A stretch of DNA of 23,792 bases, taken from positions 1-23,792 of the forward strand of contig SSSX01000898.1 of NCBI GenBank assembly GCA_015657735.1. The letters run 5' to 3'. Shown piece by piece: positions 16,155-22,849 of this stretch. Origin of the DNA: Zoogloeaceae bacterium (GTDB lineage: Bacteria > Pseudomonadota > Gammaproteobacteria > Burkholderiales > Rhodocyclaceae). The notes beneath the pieces are model-generated. The model saw nothing but the letters and a program-made list of their open reading frames with translations, did not search any database and was not told the origin of the DNA. Each line of letters starts with the position of its first letter. Positions within the stretch are counted from its first letter, which is position 1. Made by a program: the position numbers and the translations under genes.

Positions 16155-16798
16155 TTTACCTCTACTGGTACCTGGGCATCGGCATCGCGGTCCTCGGCGT
16201 TGTGTACGGTGCCCATCGGCTGACGAAAGAGAAGGATTCCGAATCCCTTCGTGAACTGCTCGAGGCGGTCAACCCGGATCGCAAGAAGCTTTCCTACCGC
16301 ATCCTCAACAACATCGTCGCGCCGGTTCTGGCTGCCATCCTGGTTATCACGGTCTGGCCCGTCGCGGTCTACATGAAGGTCCAGGAAATGTTCAACAAAA
16401 AGGATGGTGCCAAAGTTGAGGAGGAACGGGAGTTCGCCGTCGAGCGTCAGCACCTGCTGGAGCGTCTGACGGTGCAGGAGGTCGAGATGCGTGAGATCGT
16501 GACTGATCCTCTCCAGGCGGCACCTGAACTGCCCTTTGGTCACCTCCACGCTGCGTGGAAGGAGTTCCTCAAAGGTCACGCTGAAGACTGTGAGCTGTGG
16601 TCGTTCTCTGCACGCTGGCAGACAACCTGGGGGCGGAAGGAGCTGCGGTCGGGTTACGTTCTGGTCGAGAACGGGTCGCCGGGCGCACATTTCCTGACGG
16701 TTTGGAAAGATCTCCCTGACGATACAGAGTCAGAAGGCAAGGCCAAGCGCGCGCAGGTCGACGACATACCTGTGTGGCTTCGGCGGCATGCCGACTGA
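16151..16798 (+). CDS. Two-TM membrane protein with cytosolic C-terminal domain
   Basis: A 215-residue protein. Hydrophobic segments at about 3-20 (LYWYLGIGIAVLGVVYG) and about 53-75 (NNIVAPVLAAILVITVWPVA) are separated by a charged loop. They are followed by a charged helical stretch (about 80-120) and a soluble C-terminal domain with paired tryptophans (SFSARWQTTWGRKE). Probably in the inner membrane with the bulk of the protein cytosolic. Family not recognised. The ATGA overlap with the gene before indicates co-expression. Confidence 0.75.
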   Translation: MIYLYWYLGIGIAVLGVVYGAHRLTKEKDSESLRELLEAVNPDRKKLSYRILNNIVAPVLAAILVITVWPVAVYMKVQEMFNKKDGAKVEEEREFAVERQHLLERLTVQEVEMREIVTDPLQAAPELPFGHLHAAWKEFLKGHAEDCELWSFSARWQTTWGRKELRSGYVLVENGSPGAHFLTVWKDLPDDTESEGKAKRAQVDDIPVWLRRHAD

Positions 16799-16836
16799 GG
16801 TTCAGCCACAAGATACTGTGAAGGGAGGCAAAGAAT

Positions 16837-17070
16837 ATGTTTGAAGAACTCACGATGAGCCAGTTGCGCTCGCAGATTGAGCAACATCTCCTGATGGTTG
16901 AGGAGGTGCTGGGAGGCATGGATACCTTTATTCAGCGACTCGAAAAACGCGTTTCAAGAATCGAAGAAGGACTAGGGCTCGAACCGGAAGGTATTTCCGC
17001 ATCGGGTTGGGTCGCCGATTTGCAGCGCGCCAAATCGGAGTTGTCCGCGATTCGCAACGCGGTTAAATGA
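16837..17070 (+). CDS. Small coiled-coil protein, 77 aa
   Basis: A short, mostly helical, charged protein with heptad-like spacing (MDTFIQRLEKRVSRIEEGL), probably an oligomerisation or scaffold subunit. The ATG at 16837 has a strong GGGAGG about 9 nt upstream, and the stop overlaps the following start (ATGA). The ribosome site and overlap argue that it is a real gene despite its size. Confidence 0.7.
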   Translation: MFEELTMSQLRSQIEQHLLMVEEVLGGMDTFIQRLEKRVSRIEEGLGLEPEGISASGWVADLQRAKSELSAIRNAVK

Positions 17071-18059
17071 TCATGAACGGCATAACGTCTACCAGGCTTG
17101 GTCAGCTGAGTAGCCACTACGGCGGCGTCGGTGGACGGCCTGCGGGCGAGCGGTTCTACGACGCTTTCCAGCGGTATCTAAAGGCGAATCGGGAGTCGCT
17201 CTTTGACCTGACACTGGCGGCTGCTTCTGCAGAAGTATTTCTTGATCATGGCATCGACAATCTTGATCCTCGTCTCGTTGAGGCGATTCGTGTCACGAAT
17301 CCGTCACTGTCTGATGACCATTTATTTGGGCTGAGTGGCGAGGAGTTGCAAGGGGCGGTCAACACCGCCAAGGGCAAGTACTTCGAGTATCTCGTCGCAG
17401 ATCGCCTGAACGCTGGTGAACAGGTGGGGCCCGTTCTTCTTCCGGATGGTTATCACGCCGTATTGGCAGACTCTCTGAATCAACCAGGCTGGGATATGCA
17501 GATCGTTGGCCCTGATGGGGCCACCGCAGACTATTTGCAGCTAAAGGCCACGGACAGCGCCGGCTACATTCAAGAGGCGCTGCATCGCTACCCTGACATT
17601 GAAATCCTGGCCACCCATGAGGTCGCCCACTCCGGCCTTGTGTTGGATAGCGGAATCACTGAGAGCGACTTGCACGATCAAGTCTCGTCGGCTCTCGATG
17701 TCATGGATGACTCGGTGACCGAGCGCTTCCTCGACTACTTCAGTCCTCTCTTCCCCCTGGTTGCTATCGCGACCTGGGAGGGATACAAGGTTTCTGTCGG
17801 GCAGCAATCACTCGACAAATTCAAACTTGCAATCGCCCGACGAGGGCAGCGTATTGCCGCCGCGAATTTGGCTGGAGCAGCGGTCTATGCCGTTGGCGGT
17901 GGATTGCTGGCCATACCAGCGGCATTTGCCGGAGGTCTCTTGTTCGACCGGTACTGGAATCAGGAGGCGATCCTCACCTCGTATCGTGCCGATACCAACC
18001 GAATGCTATCGATGCGCCTGGCTCAGCAAACCCGGCTGCTCTCAGGGGAAGCGTTATGA
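17067..18059 (+). CDS. Probable PD-(D/E)XK nuclease-like protein with C-terminal membrane segment
   Basis: A 330-residue protein. In order, it has GKYFEYLVADRL (about 107-118), GWDMQIVGPDG (about 141-151) and DYLQLKAT (about 154-161). This Glu ... Asp ... Gln-x-Lys spacing is that of restriction-endonuclease-like folds in which the (D/E)xK motif is QxK, as in Mrr-type enzymes. A glycine/alanine-rich hydrophobic stretch at about 270-294 (NLAGAAVYAVGGGLLAIP) is likely to cross or enter the membrane. The start may be the ATG at 17067 or 17073. It overlaps both neighbours by 4 bases. A membrane-tethered nuclease is unusual; alternatively the hydrophobic segment packs within the fold. Nuclease call is motif-based and tentative. 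Confidence 0.72.
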   Translation: MIMNGITSTRLGQLSSHYGGVGGRPAGERFYDAFQRYLKANRESLFDLTLAAASAEVFLDHGIDNLDPRLVEAIRVTNPSLSDDHLFGLSGEELQGAVNTAKGKYFEYLVADRLNAGEQVGPVLLPDGYHAVLADSLNQPGWDMQIVGPDGATADYLQLKATDSAGYIQEALHRYPDIEILATHEVAHSGLVLDSGITESDLHDQVSSALDVMDDSVTERFLDYFSPLFPLVAIATWEGYKVSVGQQSLDKFKLAIARRGQRIAAANLAGAAVYAVGGGLLAIPAAFAGGLLFDRYWNQEAILTSYRADTNRMLSMRLAQQTRLLSGEAL

Positions 18060-18991
18060 GCTTCTTTGACCGCCTTGCCAATGGCCTCGGGACATTGCTC
18101 GGAGTGCTCGTCGACACCACCGTTCAAGTGATTTCAGGGATCAAGCGAGGCTACGAAGCCTACAAGCGCCAGGGCGGCGCCACCGGCGCCGAGGTCGTCG
18201 ATGAAATAACGCGCAAGAAGGACCGCCTACGTTCGGTCAACGACGAGATCATGCATCTGCGGAACCAGCGCATGTCGAGCGGCAGTCTCAGTGACCGCGC
18301 TCGCAAGAGGTGGGAAGACCTGCGGGCCGAGCGCGACCAACTTCTCTCTGAACTCAATCTGGGCAAGGAGGTGCGTGCCGCCGAAAAGATCTTCGAGACT
18401 GAGAGTGCCATCGACAAGGTCGAGATCGACCTGGAGACGACGCACGTACTGCAGTACAACGCGTTCGCAGATACCCTGGGTAAGCAATGTCGCGTTTGTG
18501 GTCGGCCCATGAAATTGCAGTGGAAGCGTGACATCTCCGTGGCAGAGCCCAAGGATTTCTACTGGGGCTGCACTGGATGGTACGTGGTGCAGGGGGATCG
18601 TCGGGCTTGCACGCATACCGAGAAACTGCAGAGAAACGACTACGGGTTGATGACGGATACCACCGCACCGGAGTTTTCGATGACGGCCGAGGAGTTCGGC
18701 ATCATCCTCACTGACAAGGGCACGGAAAAGATCATCGATACCCGCCTCAATGACCTCAAGTCGGATCTGAACTCAGGCCACCGTGGGGTCGAGCTGGCAA
18801 CGTGTCCCGTTCATGGCGAAAACATGGTGTTGCGACGAAAACAGAACGCGACGGGACTCCTGGATGCTTACTTTCTCGCCTGCCCGTACTGGCAGCCCAA
18901 CAACGCAGGCTGCACATTCATTGAGAAGTTGAAGTCGGGCTCCCAGCTTGCGGCGCTCCTGAAGTCTGAGACCGGTCGCGGTGTCTTGTGA
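18056..18991 (+). CDS. Coiled-coil protein with two topoisomerase-type cysteine clusters
   Basis: A 311-residue protein. The N-terminus is amphipathic or hydrophobic (FFDRLANGLGTLLGVLVDT), followed by a charged coiled coil (about 45-125). The first cysteine cluster reads CRVCGRPM ... WGCTGW ... RACTHTE (about 144-187). The second reads CPVHGENM ... ACPYWQPNNAGCTFIE (about 248-290). Both have the layout of topoisomerase C-terminal zinc ribbons, which bind single-stranded nucleic acid; in the second, a histidine replaces one cysteine. It overlaps the nuclease-like gene by 4 bases, suggesting a shared complex. Function not recognised. Confidence 0.75.
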   Translation: MSFFDRLANGLGTLLGVLVDTTVQVISGIKRGYEAYKRQGGATGAEVVDEITRKKDRLRSVNDEIMHLRNQRMSSGSLSDRARKRWEDLRAERDQLLSELNLGKEVRAAEKIFETESAIDKVEIDLETTHVLQYNAFADTLGKQCRVCGRPMKLQWKRDISVAEPKDFYWGCTGWYVVQGDRRACTHTEKLQRNDYGLMTDTTAPEFSMTAEEFGIILTDKGTEKIIDTRLNDLKSDLNSGHRGVELATCPVHGENMVLRRKQNATGLLDAYFLACPYWQPNNAGCTFIEKLKSGSQLAALLKSETGRGVL

Positions 18992-19006
18992 TGAAGATTG
19001 AATCAA

Positions 19007-19540
19007 ATGGACGCCATGCCCACTGAACCACATTCATTCCCCAGCGGCTTCTATCTGCTGCTCGAAGACGCGGTGGATGTTGTGCTGGTGTTTCCGGGTG
19101 ATGATGATTCTGGCGGTCCCTTCTGGAATGACGAAGGGCAACTCGATCTCGTGCGCTGCAAAGAATGGGACCAAGAAGAGGTTGGCGTTGTACCGCTCGG
19201 TGGAAATCGTTATCGCCTGGCCGAACGACAGTTGGGACCGTTTTCCGGACTCAGGCTGTACTGGGGCGACGAGTTCAACGCCGACAAGGGCGTAGACGGC
19301 ACGCTGCGACTGACCTCGATATCCATGCCTCGCCCATATGCCCATTTCCGCTTTCTGACTTCGGGCGGTTTCAGCAATGAACACCAACTGGCTCAGCACC
19401 TGCACTCCCTTGGAGGCGGGTGGGAGACTGTCGCTGGTGGAATGCTCACGTTGACTGTTCCAGCCGAACGCGCCAGCGAACTAAGGCGTCTGATGTACGT
19501 CGAGGGCCTTGCCCCTGGGGTGCTCCCCCTTGAGGGTTAA
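19007..19540 (+). CDS. Hypothetical acidic protein, about 178 aa
   Basis: Last gene of the plus-strand cluster, beginning about 15 nt after the previous stop. The in-frame TTG at 18998 could extend it, but the ATG at 19007 (or 19016) is more likely; no clear ribosome site decides. The protein is acidic, with FYLLLEDAVDVVLVFPGDDD near the start, a probable beta-sandwich centre and SGGFSNEHQLAQHLHSLGGG near 125-145. I recognise no family. No signal peptide or membrane segment. The gene stops 67 nt before the first 29-bp repeat. Confidence 0.7.
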   Translation: MDAMPTEPHSFPSGFYLLLEDAVDVVLVFPGDDDSGGPFWNDEGQLDLVRCKEWDQEEVGVVPLGGNRYRLAERQLGPFSGLRLYWGDEFNADKGVDGTLRLTSISMPRPYAHFRFLTSGGFSNEHQLAQHLHSLGGGWETVAGGMLTLTVPAERASELRRLMYVEGLAPGVLPLEG

Positions 19541-19606
19541 CGGGTCCTGGCCAAATCGTCGAATCCACGCCCAAAAGACCCGTGCGTTACTATCTGGTTC
19601 TGAAAG

Positions 19607-19635
19607 CGGACGCGGGTTCGGTTCCGTGTTCCACC
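19607..19635 (+). repeat. 29-bp direct repeat, copy 1 (candidate att site)
   Basis: Identical over 29 bases to 21383-21411. It begins CGGACGCGGGTTCGG and ends GTGTTCCACC. The GGACGCGGGTTCG part and the CCACC(A) end resemble the T-arm and acceptor end of tmRNA/tRNA genes, which tyrosine integrases commonly use as attachment sites. No full tRNA or tmRNA lies upstream of this copy. The base after the repeat is C here and A in copy 2. Confidence 0.75.
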
Positions 19636-19647
19636 CTCAGGGACAAA

Positions 19648-19673
19648 TGGCCGAAACGGTGGACTTTCGGCCA
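19648..19673 (-). terminator. Inverted repeat, possible terminator of the TA-HTH operon
   Basis: TGGCCGAAA (19648-19656) and TTTCGGCCA (19665-19673) form a perfect 9-bp stem with an 8-nt loop, 23 nt beyond the stop codon of the minus-strand HTH gene. Only three Ts follow on the minus strand, so termination would be weak. It could instead be a protein-binding site next to the att repeat. Confidence 0.4.
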
Positions 19674-19695
19674 AAAGCTGGGACATCTGTTCAGG

Positions 19696-20241
19696 CTACG
19701 GTGTGGAATTGAACCGTTCTCTGTCCTGCTCCCTGACGAGTTCATGCCAGCGCTTGGCCGGTACTGGCGGCTCTGCCGAGACTTCGGCGTCCTCGACGAC
19801 CGGCGCAGCGGCGCTGCCCACCACGCTGTTGGCCATCTCCCATTCCAGGATCGCCGACAGTGAAAATCGCAGATTTCCGACCAGCATCAGATGCGGCACG
19901 CATTTGCGGTTGCGTTCGGCCTGATCCCGGAATAGATGGATCGGCAGCGATGCCACCTCGGCGATTTCCTTGGCCGTGAGGTAGTGGCTCCTATCGGCAT
20001 CGAGTTCGTCCCCGGACTCCACATCGGCAGGCTTGAACTCCCGGTTGATGCCGAGCAGGGTCATCAGGTGCTGCGCACTGCGGCGCTCGAATTCGAGGAT
20101 GTCGGCTTCGTGGTAACGAACGTGGCGGAACAGCTTATGCCAGACCGGCCCTTCGCCATCGAGCCGCCAGCGTCGCAGTGTCTTGAGACTGACCTGCCAG
20201 CGGTCGGCGAGGTGCCTTTCGGTCATCACGGGGTAGTGCAT
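19696..20241 (-). CDS. HTH DNA-binding protein, third gene of the TA operon
   Basis: About 181 residues from the ATG at 20241, which has GGAG 9 nt upstream; the frame is open to an ATG at 20298, but the extra 19 residues look non-coding. Two helix-turn-helix units can be seen: MTERHLADRWQVSLKTLRRW near the N-terminus, of the excisionase/MerR-like type, and YLTAKEIAEVASLPIHLFRD in the middle, each followed by a wing-like strand. A proline/alanine linker and a charged tail follow. It starts about 60 nt after the toxin gene on the same strand, so it is probably co-transcribed. Possible roles are an excision or directionality factor for the cassette, or a regulator of the operon; neither is shown by the sequence. 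Confidence 0.75.
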   Translation of the reverse strand: MHYPVMTERHLADRWQVSLKTLRRWRLDGEGPVWHKLFRHVRYHEADILEFERRSAQHLMTLLGINREFKPADVESGDELDADRSHYLTAKEIAEVASLPIHLFRDQAERNRKCVPHLMLVGNLRFSLSAILEWEMANSVVGSAAAPVVEDAEVSAEPPVPAKRWHELVREQDRERFNSTP

Positions 20242-20301
20242 CTTTTTCTTCTCCAAGACAGATGACCCCATGACAACGCTGTTCGCCGCAGAAGCCAAGC
20301 C

Positions 20302-20808
20302 TTACGGCGCAATGCCCGCAGCGAATTGCTGTAGTCGCTGCCCTTCGGAGCGTGCCTCAGCCAGCAACCGGTTCCAGTCGTCGGGCGGATGGCCGCTTTC
20401 GAGCATCTTGCGGAACACCCGATAGGCGTCATCGCTGCTCTCGTAGGCGCGTTTGGTGTCCTCGTCATTGACCCACGCGAACACGATCACCTTGCTGGGG
20501 GCGTGGTAGCGGAAGAACAACCGGTACTGCTGGAAAAACTTGGCGCGGAACCAGTGCTTGTGATCTTCACCGAGGGTGTTGCCTTGCCGGTACTCTGGTC
20601 GTGTCGGGTCTTGGGGGATGACGTCGAACGCCAGCTTGGTGATCGCCGCCAGTCGCTTGCTGGCGTTTTTCTTCACGTACCCGACCGGGTCCTTTTTCTT
20701 GAGGGACTCGATCTGCTGAGCCAGCGCTTCAAGCTGAGCCAGGAACAGCGGGTGAGCAAAAATCGTCCAGCCGTGAATGACCAGAGGAGCGGGCTTGCCC
20801 GCGCTCAT
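20302..20808 (-). CDS. yhaV: YhaV-family toxin (type II toxin-antitoxin)
   Basis: A 168-residue protein, close to the usual YhaV length, matching the family over its whole sequence: PLVIHGWTIFAHPLFLAQLE at the start, GNTLGEDHKHWFRAKFFQQY and YRLFFRYH centrally, and VNDEDTKRAYESSDDAYRVF. YhaV is a RelE-superfamily, ribosome-dependent mRNA endonuclease neutralised by PrlF. The gene overlaps the antitoxin gene by 4 bases (ATGA), the normal coupled order with antitoxin first. No frameshift or truncation is seen, so the toxin is probably functional and could help stabilise the flanking element. Confidence 0.95.
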   Translation of the reverse strand: MSAGKPAPLVIHGWTIFAHPLFLAQLEALAQQIESLKKKDPVGYVKKNASKRLAAITKLAFDVIPQDPTRPEYRQGNTLGEDHKHWFRAKFFQQYRLFFRYHAPSKVIVFAWVNDEDTKRAYESSDDAYRVFRKMLESGHPPDDWNRLLAEARSEGQRLQQFAAGIAP

Positions 20809-21134
20809 TCATCGTCTGCCGACAGGGCGGCGTCAAGATCGACTTCGATGCCACCGGTCAGCGACTGGAGGCGCTGCACGAAGCCGGCATCAATGGCCTG
20901 CAGGCGCTCTGGATGGCTGGCGATGTCGCGGGCCAGGAAGCCGAGGAACTGGCCAAGCACCGGGTCGTATTCCTCAGTGGGCTCGGCGCGCGACAGCACG
21001 ACCTCGCCGCCAGGGCGAATGGTGTAGTGGATCTTGTCGCGCTTGCCCAGATGGAGGGCGCGGCGTACGGTTTCCGGTACCGTGGTCTGATAGCGGTCGG
21101 TCAGCGTGGATTCGACTTCGAGGGTGGCAGCCAT
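20805..21134 (-). CDS. prlF: PrlF-family antitoxin (SpoVT/AbrB fold)
   Basis: A 109-residue protein, close to the usual PrlF length. The N-terminus has an AbrB-type swapped-hairpin DNA-binding domain (ESTLTDRYQTTVPETVRRAL, then LGKRDKIHYTIRPGGEVVLS). The C-terminal half (DPVLGQFLGFLARDIASHPE) is the toxin-binding part typical of PrlF. It is first in the operon and should autorepress the promoter at 21170-21198. It neutralises YhaV. Confidence 0.95.
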   Translation of the reverse strand: MAATLEVESTLTDRYQTTVPETVRRALHLGKRDKIHYTIRPGGEVVLSRAEPTEEYDPVLGQFLGFLARDIASHPERLQAIDAGFVQRLQSLTGGIEVDLDAALSADDE

Positions 21135-21169
21135 GGCGCTCTCCGGTCAAAAAGGGGTAGATGACTCGC

Positions 21170-21198
21170 ATGGTAATGCAACCGCCTTGCCTTGTCAA
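21170..21198 (-). promoter_or_regulatory. Sigma-70 promoter of prlF-yhaV
   Basis: On the minus strand, a perfect TTGACA (21198-21193) and TACCAT (21175-21170; 4 of 6 to TATAAT) are separated by 17 bp. Transcription would start near 21163, about 28 nt before the prlF ATG at 21134. Confidence 0.75.
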
Positions 21199-21211
21199 TG
21201 CAAGTGCATTG
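21196..21211. promoter_or_regulatory. Candidate PrlF operator, palindrome CAATGCA-AG-TGCATTG
   Basis: A perfect 7-2-7 palindrome that overlaps the upstream edge of the prlF -35 box. A further AATGCA half-site lies at 21175-21180, at the -10 end of the spacer. Position and symmetry suit binding by the AbrB-fold antitoxin, alone or with toxin. Confidence 0.55.
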
Positions 21212-21382
21212 CCTGCGATTGTTGCCATCCTGTACGAGGGCGCGGATGGCGAATGGCTACCAGTTGCCCACGTCGAACGCATCGCCTCTGGTTGTCCTCC
21301 TGATCTGGCGAATGTCCGTCAAAACGGCCAAATGATCCAAAATCGGGACTGGAGACTTGCGGACGGACTCCTGTTCAGATGA

Positions 21383-21411
21383 CGGACGCGGGTTCGGTTC
21401 CGTGTTCCACC
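21383..21411 (+). repeat. 29-bp direct repeat, copy 2 (candidate att site)
   Basis: Identical to 19607-19635. Here the next base completes a CCACCA end, as in a tRNA or tmRNA 3' terminus. The integrase gene begins 167 nt downstream in the same orientation, the usual distance and direction for an integrase beside its attachment site. The 171 nt before it, up to the prlF operator, contain no gene I can support. Confidence 0.75.
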
Positions 21412-21442
21412 ACCAGAATCGAGTCCGGTATGTTCCGGAGAA

Positions 21443-21483
21443 GGCCGAGAAACCTAGCGAAATCAGGGCTCTCGGCCTTTTTT
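21443..21483 (+). terminator. Rho-independent terminator after the att-like repeat
   Basis: GGCCGAGA (21443-21450) pairs perfectly with TCTCGGCC (21470-21477), extendable by two A-T pairs, with a 19-nt loop and six Ts (21478-21483). It lies about 30 nt beyond the CCACCA of copy 2, where a tRNA or tmRNA gene would have its terminator. It may be the original host gene's terminator, or may shield the integrase from read-through. Confidence 0.75.
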
Positions 21484-21519
21484 ACGTCTGTAGCGGTCCG
21501 AACAAGGCCATTGCAAGCC

Positions 21520-21577
21520 GGTAACTGTTAGCGGTAACTTGGACGGTAACAAGCACATACCGCCAACGGGTTACCGT
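21520..21577. promoter_or_regulatory. GGTAAC repeats before the integrase gene
   Basis: GGTAAC occurs directly at 21520-21525, 21533-21538 and 21545-21550, with 12-13 bp periodicity, and inverted as GTTACC at 21570-21575. The last two extend to an 8-bp inverted pair, ACGGTAAC and GTTACCGT. The block ends right at the integrase start codon. Likely arm-type integrase sites or an autorepression operator. Confidence 0.55.
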
Positions 21578-21578
21578 C

Positions 21579-22817
21579 ATGCCGATTACCGACACCTCGA
21601 TCAAGTCCGCCAAACCCACCGAGAAGCCCGTCAAGATGACCGACGGCGACGGCCTGTATCTGTTGATCCATCCCAACGGCGGCAAGTGGTGGCGCTTCGA
21701 CTACCGATTCGACGGCAAACGCAAAACGCTCTCGATGGGCGTCTATCCTGACGTGTCCCTGCGAGACGCACGCGACCGCCGGGACGCAGCCCGGAAACAG
21801 ATCGCCAACGGCATAGATCCAGGCGAGCACCGCAAGGCCAACAAGAGCGCCCGCGCCGATGCCGTCGCCAACAGCTTCGAGGCTGTCGCCCGCGAGTGGT
21901 ACAGCAAGATGCTGCCCACCTGGACGCCCGACCACGCCGACAAGATCATCAAGCGCTTCGAACGGGACGTGTTCCCGTGGATCGGCGGCAAGCCCATCGC
22001 CAACCTGAACGCCCCCGAGGTGCTGACCACCATCCGCCGGATCGAGGCCCGTGGAAGGCTGGAAACGGCCCACCGCGCCCTTCAAAGCTGCGGACAGGTG
22101 TTCCGCTACGCTGTCGCCACCGGACGCGCTGAACGCGATCCTACGGGCGATCTACGCGGCGCCCTGCCCCCGACCAGGGAAAAGCACATGGCCGCCCTGA
22201 CCGACCCGGCCGAGGTGGGCGCCCTGCTCCGCGCGGTCGACGCCTTCCGGGGCACGCTGATCGTGCAGTCGGCTTTGAAGCTGTCGGCGCTGGTGTTCGT
22301 CCGGCCTGGCGAGCTGCGGCAAGCCGCATGGTCGGAAATCGACCTTGAAAAAGGCGAGTGGAACATCCCCGCCAGCCGGATGAAGGGCTGGACGCGCAAG
22401 GGCATCACCACGCCGCACCTTGTACCCCTGGCGCCCCAGGCGGTGACGATCCTGCGCGAGTTGCAACCGCTCAGCGGGCGAGGCGCACATGTGTTCGCCG
22501 GCCGCGATACGAAGAAGCCCATGAGCAACGCCGCCGTGAATGCGGCCCTGCGCCGCATGGGCTACGACACAAAAACCGAAATGACCGGGCACGGCTTCCG
22601 GGCGATGGCCCGGACGATCCTGCACGAAGAGTTGGGCGTGGATCGGGACGTGATCGAACACCAGCTTGCCCACGCCGTGCCGGATGCCCTGGGCACCGCC
22701 TACAACCGGACGAAGTTCATCAAGGAACGGCGGGCGATGATGGGGCGATGGGCGGACTACCTCGACAAGTTGAAGGCCGGCGCCGACGTTGTGGCCATGC
22801 CGACGCGGGCCGCCTGA
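21579..22817 (+). CDS. Tyrosine recombinase/integrase, DUF4102 type
   Basis: A 412-residue, full-length P4-like integrase. An N-terminal DUF4102 domain (about 1-85: MTDGDGLYLLIHPNGGKWWR, then LSMGVYPDVSLRDAR) precedes the core-binding domain (about 95-185) and the catalytic domain. Active-site residues are present: Arg in RPGELRQAAW (about 242), His and Arg in GHGFRAM (about 337-340), His in HQLAHAV (about 363) and the nucleophile Tyr in GTAYNRT (about 374). It should cut and join DNA at a tRNA/tmRNA-type attachment site, such as the repeat that ends 167 nt upstream. Base composition looks more GC-rich than the defence operon. No frameshift, so probably active. Confidence 0.95.
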   Translation: MPITDTSIKSAKPTEKPVKMTDGDGLYLLIHPNGGKWWRFDYRFDGKRKTLSMGVYPDVSLRDARDRRDAARKQIANGIDPGEHRKANKSARADAVANSFEAVAREWYSKMLPTWTPDHADKIIKRFERDVFPWIGGKPIANLNAPEVLTTIRRIEARGRLETAHRALQSCGQVFRYAVATGRAERDPTGDLRGALPPTREKHMAALTDPAEVGALLRAVDAFRGTLIVQSALKLSALVFVRPGELRQAAWSEIDLEKGEWNIPASRMKGWTRKGITTPHLVPLAPQAVTILRELQPLSGRGAHVFAGRDTKKPMSNAAVNAALRRMGYDTKTEMTGHGFRAMARTILHEELGVDRDVIEHQLAHAVPDALGTAYNRTKFIKERRAMMGRWADYLDKLKAGADVVAMPTRAA

Positions 22818-22849
22818 CCACTATCCGCAGATCAAGAGCCGGGGAACAC

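Larger units (their letters stand above)
19607..21411. mobile_element. 1.8-kb cassette bracketed by 29-bp direct repeats
   Basis: The two identical 29-bp repeats enclose only the minus-strand prlF-yhaV-HTH operon, with a tyrosine integrase gene just outside copy 2. The simplest reading is tandem insertion at one attachment site, with this segment being a small non-autonomous element or the remnant of a larger one that lost its integrase. No transposase or terminal inverted repeat is seen. Confidence 0.55.

Noticed and set aside
16091..16690. 199-codon minus-strand open frame
   Set aside because: Antisense to the two-TM protein gene, which has coupled starts and membrane segments in the plus frame.
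21161..21382. 73-codon plus-strand frame between prlF and the second 29-bp repeat
   Set aside because: Runs through the prlF promoter and operator, has no ribosome site and no recognisable features; it might be a gene remnant but is not supportable.
22358..22849. Upstream extension of the frame that encodes the CGCG protein
   Set aside because: Overlaps the integrase in another frame; its arginine/proline-rich translation is the typical shadow of a GC-rich gene.
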